Positions 1 through 7,002 of a stretch of DNA of 12,878 nt are shown here, piece after piece. How positions within the stretch are numbered: the first letter of the stretch is position 1; each line of letters opens with the position of its first letter. The stretch lies in NCBI GenBank assembly GCA_039920165.1, contig JBDSEG010000241.1, positions 1 to 12,878 of the forward strand, in the 5' to 3' direction. The position numbers and the translations under genes are program-made. The DNA is from JBDSEG01 sp039920165 (lineage in GTDB: Bacteria > Pseudomonadota > Gammaproteobacteria > Burkholderiales > Burkholderiaceae_C). The notes below the pieces were generated by a model. That model saw only the letters and a list, made by a program, of their open reading frames with translations, was not told the origin of the DNA and searched no databases.

Positions 1-1
1 C

Positions 2-523
2 AAGGCCGCGCTTTGGGCCGACCCGTCGAGCCGCGTCTTTGCCCTGCTCGACGGCAGCGTGCTGCCCGACCTGCCGGCCCGGCTGGCTGCGGCCGACGTG
101 CTCGGCTGGGACTGCCTCGCGCGCGGCTCGCTCTCGCCCGAGGCCGCAGCGCGCGCGCCATATCTGGCCGATCTGCGCCAGACCTCGGAATTCACCGACT
201 GGCTGCTCGACGCGGCCGGAGCGAGCTTTCCGGGCTGGGGCATCTTGCTCGTCACGCCGCTAGGCCTGCTCGCGATGCGTCAGCACTGCCGCGCGCTGTG
301 CGAAGTCGGCATGCCCGACGGCACGCGGCGCAACTGGCGCTGGTACGACCCGCAACTGCTGCAGTCCCTGCTGCCGCAATTCACGCCCGGCCAACTCGAC
401 GAGTTGTTCGCGCCGGGACTCGTACTCGTCGTGCCATCGGTCGATGCGTGGATGTGGCACACGCTCGAGCAGGGCCTGCTCGTCAGCACGCCGCGCGGGA
501 TCGCGCCTGCGGCGGCGCGGTGA
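2..523 (+). CDS. DUF4123-domain T6SS adaptor/chaperone, 5'-truncated
   Basis: The reading frame is open from the left edge and ends at TGA 521-523, leaving 173 residues; the start lies outside the window. The visible protein has the DUF4123 pattern: an early segment reading roughly LFALLDGS at the start of the domain, then a conserved R-x-PYLADL stretch, a TDWLL helix, a glycine-rich GWGILL strand and a RNWRWYDPQLL strand-helix near the C-terminus. DUF4123 proteins are known as adaptors (Tap/TEC type) that load specific effectors onto VgrG, so a vgrG gene may lie upstream (inference). The protein stops soon after the domain, without the helical C-terminal extension present in many longer family members. 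The next gene begins 7 bases downstream, so the two are almost certainly co-transcribed. The family call is secure enough to use; the cargo is unknown. Confidence 0.85.
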   Translation, partial: KAALWADPSSRVFALLDGSVLPDLPARLAAADVLGWDCLARGSLSPEAAARAPYLADLRQTSEFTDWLLDAAGASFPGWGILLVTPLGLLAMRQHCRALCEVGMPDGTRRNWRWYDPQLLQSLLPQFTPGQLDELFAPGLVLVVPSVDAWMWHTLEQGLLVSTPRGIAPAAAR

Positions 524-530
524 GGGCGCG

Positions 531-2255
531 ATGCTGAGGCTCACGATCGAGCAGGTCGAACTGCTGGATGCGTTCGTCCAGTCGCGCCACGCCAGCGGCA
601 TCGGCAGCGTGTTGGCGCAGGCCTTTCCGGCCCTCACCGCGCGCCTGGCCGATCGCTTCGGCGCTTTCGTCGAAGCGGCGCTCACGCAGGGCCGGCGGTT
701 CGGGATCGAACACCCGATCGATCTCGCCGGCTATGCCGGCCTGTGGTGCGTGTGGGGCGCCGGCTTCGAGGACAAGCCAGGATTGGAATGGGCCGCCGAG
801 ATCCTCGCCGACCCCTCGCGCCCGGCCACGCTGAAGGTTCACCAGCTGCGCCATCGCAGTCGCGAGGAACTGGCACGGCGCAGCACGGCGGCGGCGCCCG
901 CCAGCGGCATGGGCGCGGCCGAGTTCGACGCCGCCGTCGCGCGCGTCGATGCCGGGGTCGCCGCGCTCGCCGATTCGCAATCGGTATTCGAGATCGAAAC
1001 GCCGTGGCAGCCGGTGCGGGCGTGCGATGTCGGCCAGATCGAGATGCGCATCGTCGAGCCCGCCGGGCGGCTCGAATACCGTCGCACCGAAGCTGGCTGG
1101 CAACGGCTGCCGGCCGTCGCGCCGGCGCTGCCCGATCTGGCCTGGAGCCATGTCGACGCGCCGCCGCCGGCGCAGCTTCTGCTCGGCCATGCGCTGCGCG
1201 GCGGCAGCGCGGCGCGGGTCAACCTGAAGATCCAGATGCACGCGGTGTGCGACCCCAGGGTGCATGCCGAGGTCGTGCACGTCGACGGCGTGAAGCGCCT
1301 CGCTTGGCAAGGCCGCGATGCGGCGCGCCTCGCGGTGCCGGTATATGCCGCGCCGGCCGAGGCGGCGAGCAGGGCCATCGCCGCGCAGCAGCCGGCAGCG
1401 CACCAGACGATCGCCGTGGCCAGTTGCGGCCAGCGCGACGCCGGCGCATCGTTCGGCGCCTTCGTCCTCGATATGCGAGTGCAGCCGGCGACACAGTGGC
1501 TGCTGCAGGTCCAGCATCCTGCGTGGCTGCCGATGGTCTGGCCGAATGCCGATGCCGTGCCGCCGCCGGGTGCCCAGGTGCGCCTCGAGGCCGACGGCGC
1601 GGCGCGTCCGGCGGCCCCGTCGCAGACGGCCTGGGCCGGACTTCAGGCGGCCATGCGCGCAGGCTTGTCGAAGCTGCACGAAGCCTGGGGCAAGGCGCTC
1701 GAAGGCGAGGCGCCGCGCCTGGAAGTCCAGGCCGCTGCGCTGATGGGGCAGGCTGGTCTCGCCTGGGGCTGGCAGCGCGGCGACACGGGTGTCGCGATGC
1801 GTTGCGAAGCCGTCTTCGACTGGGTCGCCTGCGCCATCGAACTGACGCTGTCCGGCGAAGTGGTGCAGGGCGCGGCGCGTGCCCGCATCCGCGTGATCTG
1901 CCAGGGCCGCAGCGAGTGGCGCAGCAGCTTCGTCGCGCAAGGCGACGAGCTTGCCGCCGCGCTGGCCGGTGCGCGCTGCAGTTGGCGCTATCCGATCAAA
2001 GTCGAACTCGACCCGCTGGCGGGCGCCGGCTTCGCGACGCTCACCATGCGCACTGCGCCCGAGCCCGCGGCGGCCATCGTCGGCGAGTGCGGCCTGCGCC
2101 CGCGCGCCGATGCGATCGGCTGGGAATGGTTTTTCGGCCTGCGCGTCGAGCCGCTCGCACTCGCCACGACGCTGGCCGATCCACTGCTGGGCAGCACGCA
2201 GCAAAGCCGTCCGCTGCTGCCGGCTCTGACCCTGGTCGACTGGAGCGCGCCCTGA
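531..2255 (+). CDS. Hypothetical protein of T6SS locus, 574 aa, no recognised domain
   Basis: ATG 531 is preferred over an upstream in-frame ATG at 444, which would overlap the DUF4123 gene; a GAGG at 522-525 sits 5 bases before it. I do not recognise the family. The first ~100 residues look helical and include the stretches HPIDLAGYAGLWCVWG and FEDKPGLEWAAEIL, which resemble the C-terminal helical extension of longer DUF4123 adaptors (inference from pattern). The rest, from about residue 150, alternates short hydrophobic strands with charged turns and reads like beta-sandwich repeats. The C-terminus ends in a distinct WEWFFGLRVEP, DPLLGSTQQSRPLLPAL, LVDWS series. There is no signal peptide, membrane segment or obvious catalytic motif. 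It overlaps the next gene by one base (TGATG), implying coupled translation. Its position directly after an adaptor gene makes an effector or an effector-loading partner possible; a structural accessory role is equally open. Confidence 0.85.
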   Translation: MLRLTIEQVELLDAFVQSRHASGIGSVLAQAFPALTARLADRFGAFVEAALTQGRRFGIEHPIDLAGYAGLWCVWGAGFEDKPGLEWAAEILADPSRPATLKVHQLRHRSREELARRSTAAAPASGMGAAEFDAAVARVDAGVAALADSQSVFEIETPWQPVRACDVGQIEMRIVEPAGRLEYRRTEAGWQRLPAVAPALPDLAWSHVDAPPPAQLLLGHALRGGSAARVNLKIQMHAVCDPRVHAEVVHVDGVKRLAWQGRDAARLAVPVYAAPAEAASRAIAAQQPAAHQTIAVASCGQRDAGASFGAFVLDMRVQPATQWLLQVQHPAWLPMVWPNADAVPPPGAQVRLEADGAARPAAPSQTAWAGLQAAMRAGLSKLHEAWGKALEGEAPRLEVQAAALMGQAGLAWGWQRGDTGVAMRCEAVFDWVACAIELTLSGEVVQGAARARIRVICQGRSEWRSSFVAQGDELAAALAGARCSWRYPIKVELDPLAGAGFATLTMRTAPEPAAAIVGECGLRPRADAIGWEWFFGLRVEPLALATTLADPLLGSTQQSRPLLPALTLVDWSAP

Positions 2256-3052
2256 TGGAGCGCGTGTTGATGCTGATGCTGGAAGCGGTCGGCTGCGCGG
2301 CCGAAGCCCAGATCAATGGCATGCCGGTCGCCGCGCTCGCAGCCGGGGGCGGGCGCGTCTGCGTCGCGGTCCACGAATATCTGCTGTCCGGCCGCAATCA
2401 GCTCGGCCTTGCGATCGGCGCGAGCGTTGCGCCAGGTCCGGAAGTACCGCAACCGCGCATCGCGACCAGTGCGGTCTGGGCGCGGGCGCGGCTGCTGCTG
2501 GTACGCCAGGGCCACTCGCCGGTCGACGAACGCGCCCGCGAACTCGCCGTGCTCGACTGGTCCGCGGCCGAGGGCAGCGCCTACGAAACGCCTGCCCTGC
2601 GCCACAGCGAGGTCGAGCTGCCCGTCGCGTTTCAGCGCTGGCGCTGGCTCGACGCGCCGCCGATCGGGCTCAACCCCGCAGTGCAACGCCAGGTGCTCGA
2701 ATTCGTCCAGCAGCTCGCGCTCGAGTTCGGCCGCGGCAACCCCGAGCCCTGGCTGGTGGCGGCGCGCCTGCGCTTCGAGGAACTGGCGCTGGCCTACCAG
2801 CGTCCGGTGGCCGAGGCAGTGCAGCGCTTTCGCGAGCACCTGCAGGCGCTGCACGTCGCCAAGGCGTTGAAGATCGTTCCGCCGACCGCCGACGACCTGG
2901 TCCTGCGCCCGCTGGTCGACGGCCGGCTGATCGACTGCGTGACGCCGCTTGGCGCCCCGGTGCTGCGGACCCAGAATGACGCACCGCTTGCGAACCACGC
3001 GTGGCCGATCCGGCTTGCGATGGTCGAAGGCAAGATCTATGTGCTGCGCTGA
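2255..3052 (+). CDS. Hypothetical protein of T6SS locus, 265 aa
   Basis: ATG 2255 overlaps the TGA of the preceding gene by one base, and a GGAG at 2242-2245 lies 9 bases upstream, so translation is likely coupled. I do not recognise the family. The N-terminal ~60 residues look like a beta-sandwich (LMLEAVGCAAEAQINGMPV, then VHEYLLSGRNQLGLAIG). A charged middle region follows, then a helical stretch with ALEFGRGNPEPWL and RLRFEELALAYQRPV, around residues 155-190. The last ~50 residues return to strands, ending in IRLAMVEGKIYVLR. There is no signal peptide or transmembrane segment, so a cytoplasmic protein is expected. Being tightly coupled to the 574-aa gene it probably works with it; an immunity or chaperone partner is one possible reading, without direct support. 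The gene is followed by a 51-bp gap before tagH. Confidence 0.82.
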   Translation: MERVLMLMLEAVGCAAEAQINGMPVAALAAGGGRVCVAVHEYLLSGRNQLGLAIGASVAPGPEVPQPRIATSAVWARARLLLVRQGHSPVDERARELAVLDWSAAEGSAYETPALRHSEVELPVAFQRWRWLDAPPIGLNPAVQRQVLEFVQQLALEFGRGNPEPWLVAARLRFEELALAYQRPVAEAVQRFREHLQALHVAKALKIVPPTADDLVLRPLVDGRLIDCVTPLGAPVLRTQNDAPLANHAWPIRLAMVEGKIYVLR

Positions 3053-3091
3053 CTGCAACACGCGGCGCGCCGGCATGAACAGGCATCAGCC

Positions 3092-3106
3092 AGGAGTTTG
3101 GTCGTG
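3092..3106 (+). promoter_or_regulatory. Ribosome binding site that decides the tagH start
   Basis: AGGAG at 3092-3096 lies 7 bases before GTG 3104 but only 1 base before an in-frame TTG at 3098. Normal spacing therefore supports the GTG start, giving a protein beginning M-I-S-I-C rather than M-V-V-I-S. Confidence 0.65.
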
Positions 3107-4870
3107 ATCAGCATCTGCGTTGAGTCGTACAACGGGCAGGCCGTGGCGCCACCTCTGTCGGCCCCCTTCGATGAAACCGGCGGCAGCATCGGCCGCGCAG
3201 ACAGCAATCAGCTCGTCCTGCCCGACCCCGAGCGCACCATCTCGCGCGTCCATGCGCAAGTGGTCTTTCGAGCCGGCGCCTATGCCATCGTCGACCGCGG
3301 CAGCAACCCGGTGCAGGTCAACGGCCGCGCCGTCGGCAACGGGCAGGAGGCTGCCATCAAGCCGGGCGACGAGTTGCAGATCGGCGGCTATGTGTTGCGC
3401 GTCGCCGCCGGCGCATCGATGGGCGGAAAGGCAGCAGCCGGCGATCCGTTCGCCGATTTCGGCGGCCTTGCGGCGCCGGCGCCGGCACGTGCCGCGACCG
3501 CAGCGCCCTCGGCAGCGGGCGGTGGATTTCCCGATCCGCTCGGCGCCTTCGGACGCCCGGCAGCGGCCCCGGCACCGGCCTCCTCGGCGCCGTCGGGATT
3601 GGCCGACGACTGGAATCCGTTCGCCCCTGGCGCTGCCGCTGCCGCGCCGGCGCCCTTGCCTTCCGACCCTTTCGCGCGCAGCGGTGCGTCGTCCACCGGC
3701 CGCGCCGATTTCGGCCTCGAAATCGCCGGACGCGGTGCGGCACCGCTGGTTCCCGACATGGGCGGTTCGGGCTCGGGCACGGCCGGCGCGGATTCGCTCG
3801 ATCTGCTGTTCGGCCTGGGCAAGGGCAGCGCCGGCGGCGCGGCCGATCCGTTCGCCGCGTCGGCCCTCGGCGCGGCCGCGGCGCTGCCGAACATGGCCTC
3901 GCACGCCGACCCGATGCAGTCGCTGCGCAGCGTGCCGCGCGCCAGCGCGACGGCCGCGCCCGATCATTTGTCCGAACTGAACGCGCCCTTCAACCTCGCG
4001 CCGCTCTCGGCGCCCGCGTCGACGCCGGCGCTGGTACCGGCTTCGCCGCCGGCCGCGTCTGCAGCGGCGCCGAAGGGCGCGGTCATGTCCTGGGACGAGC
4101 CCTCGGGCGAGAGCCGAACCGTGATCCGCGCCCGCGCCGCGGCGCCCGCGGCCGCGGCCGCGCCCGCGCCGTTCGCCGCACCCAGTCCCGCACGCGCTCC
4201 CACTCCCTCACCTTTACCCTCGCCGGTTCCCGCATTTGCGGCGTCGCCAGCGTCGGTAGCCGGCCCTGCCGACAGCGATGCGTTGGTGGCGGCGTTGCGT
4301 CGCGGCCTCGCGGTTGAAGGTCTTGCTCCGACGCCGCTCACGCCCGAACTGATGCAGTTGCTCGGGCAGTTGCTTCACGAGGCCACGCGCGGGACGGTCG
4401 AGCTGCTGGTGGCGCGCGCGGCGCTCAAGCGCGAGGTCCGCGCCGAGGTCACGATGATCGTCGCGCGCGAGAACAACCCGCTCAAATTCTCGCCCTCGGT
4501 CGACGTCGCGATGACCCATCTGCTCGGTCCGACCGCGCGCGGCTTCATGCCGCCGGCGCTGGCCATGCGAGATGCCTACGACGACCTGCGGGCGCACCAG
4601 TTCGGCTTTCTGGCCGGGATGCGCGCTGCGCTCGAAGGCGTGCTGCTGCGCTTCGAACCCGCCGCTCTGGAGGCCAAGCTGACCCAGAAATCAGTCCTCG
4701 ACAGCCTGTTGCCGTCGACCCGCAAGGCGCGCATGTGGGATCTGTTCACTGAGCTCTACGGCCAGATCTCGGCCGAGGCGTCGGACGATTTCCACGCCCT
4801 GTTCGGCAAGGCCTTCCTGAAGGCCTATCAACAGCACATCGACGAGCTGGCGCGCGACGACAAACCCTGA
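3104..4870 (+). CDS. tagH: T6SS-associated FHA-domain protein TagH
   Basis: From GTG 3104 the product is 588 aa. Residues 1-100 form an FHA domain with G30-R31, S47-R48-x-H50 and N73-G74, the residues that bind phosphothreonine peptides in this family. Residues ~105-385 are a long Ala/Pro-rich, probably disordered linker. The final ~200 residues match the TagH C-terminal domain, including RAALKREVRAEVT, NNPLKFS at 457-463 and DLRAHQFGFLAGMRAAL. In characterised systems Fha proteins bind phosphorylated partners and promote assembly of the secretion apparatus. The linker carries an RTVI motif with T339, a candidate kinase site, and five DPFA-like motifs at residues 114, 144, 171, 188 and 248. 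A PP2C phosphatase follows, fitting control by threonine phosphorylation; the kinase PpkA is not in this window. The family call is firm, the phosphosite is inference. Confidence 0.95.
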   Translation: MISICVESYNGQAVAPPLSAPFDETGGSIGRADSNQLVLPDPERTISRVHAQVVFRAGAYAIVDRGSNPVQVNGRAVGNGQEAAIKPGDELQIGGYVLRVAAGASMGGKAAAGDPFADFGGLAAPAPARAATAAPSAAGGGFPDPLGAFGRPAAAPAPASSAPSGLADDWNPFAPGAAAAAPAPLPSDPFARSGASSTGRADFGLEIAGRGAAPLVPDMGGSGSGTAGADSLDLLFGLGKGSAGGAADPFAASALGAAAALPNMASHADPMQSLRSVPRASATAAPDHLSELNAPFNLAPLSAPASTPALVPASPPAASAAAPKGAVMSWDEPSGESRTVIRARAAAPAAAAAPAPFAAPSPARAPTPSPLPSPVPAFAASPASVAGPADSDALVAALRRGLAVEGLAPTPLTPELMQLLGQLLHEATRGTVELLVARAALKREVRAEVTMIVARENNPLKFSPSVDVAMTHLLGPTARGFMPPALAMRDAYDDLRAHQFGFLAGMRAALEGVLLRFEPAALEAKLTQKSVLDSLLPSTRKARMWDLFTELYGQISAEASDDFHALFGKAFLKAYQQHIDELARDDKP

Positions 4871-4956
4871 AATGAAACAACCCCCACGCTTACTGCGTTC
4901 GCTGCCCCCCGAGGGGGCGCGTCACTGGCTTCGGGCGGCTGGGCGCCACTGAAATG
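4868..4956 (+). repeat. Dispersed GC-rich intergenic repeat with flanking 7-bp direct repeats
   Basis: Between tagH and the phosphatase gene lies a ~75-bp block starting with a CCCCCACGCT stretch at 4881-4890. It contains a perfect 6-bp hairpin (GCCCCC at 4904-4909, GGGGGC at 4913-4918, loop CGA) and ends in GGGCGGCTGGGCGCC. This style of sequence resembles short repeats I recall as scattered between genes of many Burkholderiales and Rhodocyclales; I could not check copy number. The block is bounded by identical TGAAATG copies at 4868-4874 and 4950-4956, which look like a target-site duplication. The hairpin has no following T-run, so it is not a convincing intrinsic terminator. Confidence 0.6.
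4872..4952 (+). other. 26-codon leader-type ORF formed across the repeat
   Basis: The first TGAAATG copy supplies an ATG at 4872, one base after the tagH stop. It opens a 26-codon frame through the repeat that ends at TGA 4950-4952, again one base before the phosphatase ATG at 4954. The peptide is rich in Arg, Pro and Leu and has no known family. It may only relay ribosomes from tagH to the phosphatase gene, or it may be chance. No Shine-Dalgarno sequence is obvious for either ATG. Confidence 0.3.
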
Positions 4957-5709
4957 GAAATCGAACTCGCCATCCTCTCGCGCCGCGGCGGACGCTCGTA
5001 CAACGAGGATGCCTGTGGCCACTGGCATTCCGACGACCACCTGTGCTGCGTCGTTGCTGACGGCGCGGGCGGGCACGGCGGCGGCGATATTGCGTCCAAG
5101 CTCGCGGTGCGCCACATCATCGGGCGCTGCGCCGAGCAGGCGCTGGCAACGCCGCAAGCGATCGCGGCGCTGATCGCTGAAGCGAACCGCGAGGTCATCG
5201 CCCATCGCGATGATGCCGAGTCGCAGAAGCAGATGCACAGCACCGTCGTCGCGCTGTTCATCGACCTCGAACGCCAGCGCGCCAGTTGGGGCCACTGCGG
5301 CGATTCGCGGCTCTATGTCTTTCGCGGCGGAAGCATCGCGCAGCGCACGCAAGACCACAGCCTGGTGCAGTCGCTGGTCGACGGCGGGCTGCTCGCGCCC
5401 GAGAAGATGCGCAGCCATCCGCAGCGCAGCGAGTTGTTGTCGGCGCTCGGTGTGGCGCCGGCCGAGCTGCAGATCGGCGTCTCGGCACAGGAATGGCAGC
5501 TTGCCGCCGGCGATGTCTTTTTGCTGTGCACCGATGGCGTCTGGGAGTACGTCGACGATGCGTCGATGCAACAGGCGCTCGCCGCTGCGGTGAGCCCGCA
5601 CGCCTGGCTGGCGGCCATCGAGGCCTGCGTGATGGAAGCTGCAGCCGACAAGCCGAGCCACGACAATTTCAGCGCGCTGACGGTGTGGGTCGGCGCTGCG
5701 GCGCCCTGA
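4954..5709 (+). CDS. pppA: PP2C-family serine/threonine phosphatase, T6SS PppA/Stp type
   Basis: The 251-aa product is a single PP2C catalytic domain with no membrane segment. It has the metal-binding motifs of the family in order: an Arg-rich segment ending N17-E18-D19, VADGAGGHG with D36-G37, HSTVV, WGHCGDSRLY, QDHS, CTDGVW with D194, and HDNFS with D237. All expected acidic metal ligands are present, so it should be active with Mn or Mg. In characterised systems PppA dephosphorylates Fha and opposes the kinase PpkA, switching the T6SS off; adjacency to tagH supports the same role here. The start at 4954 is the first Met of the domain and leaves no room upstream, but it has no visible ribosome binding site because the repeat sits directly before it. 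Expression probably depends on read-through coupling from tagH. The symbol is by analogy; stp1 is an alternative name. Confidence 0.93.
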   Translation: MEIELAILSRRGGRSYNEDACGHWHSDDHLCCVVADGAGGHGGGDIASKLAVRHIIGRCAEQALATPQAIAALIAEANREVIAHRDDAESQKQMHSTVVALFIDLERQRASWGHCGDSRLYVFRGGSIAQRTQDHSLVQSLVDGGLLAPEKMRSHPQRSELLSALGVAPAELQIGVSAQEWQLAAGDVFLLCTDGVWEYVDDASMQQALAAAVSPHAWLAAIEACVMEAAADKPSHDNFSALTVWVGAAAP

Positions 5710-5749
5710 GCTTCGTCAATCTGCGCCGCGCAAAACGGGAAGACGCGAG

Positions 5750-6139
5750 ATGCCAAAACAAGTGTGCATGGGGGCCACGCTGATGTGCAGCATGGGCCTG
5801 GCGCCGAGCAGCCTGGTCGTGCTGCCCAAGAACCGCGTCATGACCTCGTTCGTGCCGGCGGCCAATATCATGGACCACATCCCGCTGGTCAACATCATGC
5901 CGTTCGGGCCGTGCATCAGCCTGGCCAATCCGACCACCGCCGCCGCCACCGCCGCCGCGCTCGGCGTGCTGACGCCCACGCCGTGCATCCCGAATACGCC
6001 GGCGCCGTGGGTGCCGGGCGCGCCGAACGTCCTGATCGCCAATATGCCGGCGCTCGACAACACCTCCAAGCTGATGTGTATGTGGGCCGGCGTGATCCAG
6101 GTGACGATGCCGGGCCAGATGACCCACGACATCCCCTGA
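5750..6139 (+). CDS. DUF4280 PAAR-like spike-tip protein
   Basis: The 129-aa product matches the DUF4280 pattern along its whole length: VCMGATLMCSMGLAPSSL at the start, AANIMDHIPLVNIMPFGPC in the middle, then TPTPCIPNTPAPWVPG, and a C-terminal KLMCMWAGVIQ followed by GQ. The five cysteines (C6, C13, C55, C79, C110) sit at positions typical of the family. DUF4280 proteins are PAAR-like and are thought to cap VgrG spikes or tip extracellular contractile systems, and may carry effectors. This copy is a bare domain with no toxin extension. A GGAAG at 5738-5742, 7 bases before the ATG, is a good ribosome binding site. The gene follows the phosphatase by 40 bases and ends 11 bases from the stop of the convergent OmpA gene. 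Any cargo would have to be encoded separately. Confidence 0.9.
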   Translation: MPKQVCMGATLMCSMGLAPSSLVVLPKNRVMTSFVPAANIMDHIPLVNIMPFGPCISLANPTTAAATAAALGVLTPTPCIPNTPAPWVPGAPNVLIANMPALDNTSKLMCMWAGVIQVTMPGQMTHDIP

Positions 6140-6150
6140 CCGGCAGGCTG

Positions 6151-6717
6151 CTAAGGAACCTGGCGGCCGATCTCGACCCGGCGGTTTTCGGCCGCGGTGG
6201 GGTTGCTCGCGTTCTTCAGCTCCTTCGAGCCGAGGCCGACGATGACCAGCATCTCGGGATCGGCCCCCTTGTCGACCAGATAGCCCTTCACCGCCTCGGC
6301 CCGGCGCAGCGACAGCACCTGGTTGGCTTCGGGAGTGCCCGACGCATCCGCATGGCCGGTCACCCGAACCTGGCGTCCCGAGCCGCGCTTGGTGCGCAGC
6401 ACGTCCGCAAAGACGTCGAGCTGCTTTTTCAATGTCTCGGGCAGCTCGGCCGAGCCGACCTTGAACGACGAGGCCGGCAGCGAATAGCGGATCGCCGGCT
6501 TGAAGCCCATGCACTTGAAGCCGTTCGCCTGCAGTTCCTTGCACGCGTCTTCGGGAAACAGCCCTTCCTTGACGGCCTCGGCCTCGGGCACCTGGCCGCC
6601 CATGTCGACCGCGTCGCCGGCCTTGGACGATTGCGACCATGCGATGGGCGATGCGAAGCAAGCCGCGGCAAGGGCCAGGATGATCGCGATCGGGCGCGAA
6701 GACGGGGCGTGGCGCAT
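6151..6717 (-). CDS. Small secreted OmpA-family peptidoglycan-binding protein
   Basis: The 188-aa product starts with a signal peptide: a short basic N-terminus, a hydrophobic core AIILALAAACFA, and a plausible signal peptidase I site after W-S at about residue 28. C20 follows A17-A18-A19, so a weak lipobox is an alternative and lipidation cannot be excluded. Residues ~85-188 form an OmpA-like domain with the peptidoglycan-contact motif TGHADASGTPEAN, LSLRRAEAV and a terminal NRRVEI. A pair of cysteines, C59 and C69, may form a disulfide in the linker. The protein should sit in the periplasm on the cell wall. The start at 6717 is chosen because it begins the signal peptide and has AAGGA at 6725-6729; an upstream in-frame ATG falls inside the predicted -10 box. 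It is the only minus-strand gene here and splits the T6SS cluster. A TagL/TagN-like anchoring role is inference. Confidence 0.9.
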   Translation of the reverse strand: MRHAPSSRPIAIILALAAACFASPIAWSQSSKAGDAVDMGGQVPEAEAVKEGLFPEDACKELQANGFKCMGFKPAIRYSLPASSFKVGSAELPETLKKQLDVFADVLRTKRGSGRQVRVTGHADASGTPEANQVLSLRRAEAVKGYLVDKGADPEMLVIVGLGSKELKNASNPTAAENRRVEIGRQVP

Positions 6718-7002
6718 GTCGGGTTCCTTACAGAAGTGGCTCGGGATCATAGTCACTTCGCCGCCTGCCTTCGAGCCTGCATCCCGGGGTTGCCGGTCCC
6801 CCGATCGAAGGCCGCGCACACGGGTCGATCCGGCCCCGCGCGCGGTTCGCGTGAAGTACAGTGCGGCGTCGATTTGTAAGCGAGCTCCAACGGCGAGGGA
6901 TGCGCCGATGCACGGGCGAGCCATATCACAAGACGGGGTTCGGGCGCGCGGGCCGTTGCATCGGTCAGTGGGTCCGGGATCATCCACAGCTCACGGATCG
7001 CT
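6718..7002. other. Divergent intergenic region between ompA-like gene and tssK
   Basis: This 285-bp stretch separates two diverging genes, so it should hold promoters for both. Apart from the candidate minus-strand promoter I found no clear plus-strand -35/-10 pair, no sigma-54 GG-N10-GC element near tssK and no convincing operator. It contains short overlapping frames but none with a credible start and codon pattern. The tssK ATG at 7003 has only a weak CGGA (6994-6997) before it. Confidence 0.5.
6746..6774 (-). promoter_or_regulatory. Candidate sigma-70 promoter for the minus-strand OmpA gene
   Basis: On the minus strand TATGAT (complement of 6746-6751) matches five of six -10 bases. It is 17 bp from TCGAAG (complement of 6769-6774), a weak -35 with three of six matches. 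The start of transcription would lie about 20 bases before the ATG, leaving room for the AAGGA site. Only the -10 box is convincing. Confidence 0.35.

Noticed and set aside
3063..3072. 10-bp perfect palindrome CGGCGCGCCG before tagH as an operator
   Set aside because: It is too short and too GC-typical for this genome to separate from chance, and it lies between closely spaced genes probably in one transcript.
1988..3076. Minus-strand open frame of 362 codons opposite the 574-aa and 265-aa genes
   Set aside because: It runs across the junction of two coupled plus-strand genes and has shadow-like composition; the plus-strand proteins have more natural hydrophobic patterns.
4904..4918. GC hairpin after tagH as an intrinsic terminator
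   Set aside because: The stem is only 6 bp and is not followed by a T-run; it is better explained as part of the dispersed repeat.
6940..7002. Sigma-54 promoter before tssK
   Set aside because: A TTGCA is present near 6957-6961 but no GG lies at the required 10-bp distance from its GC.
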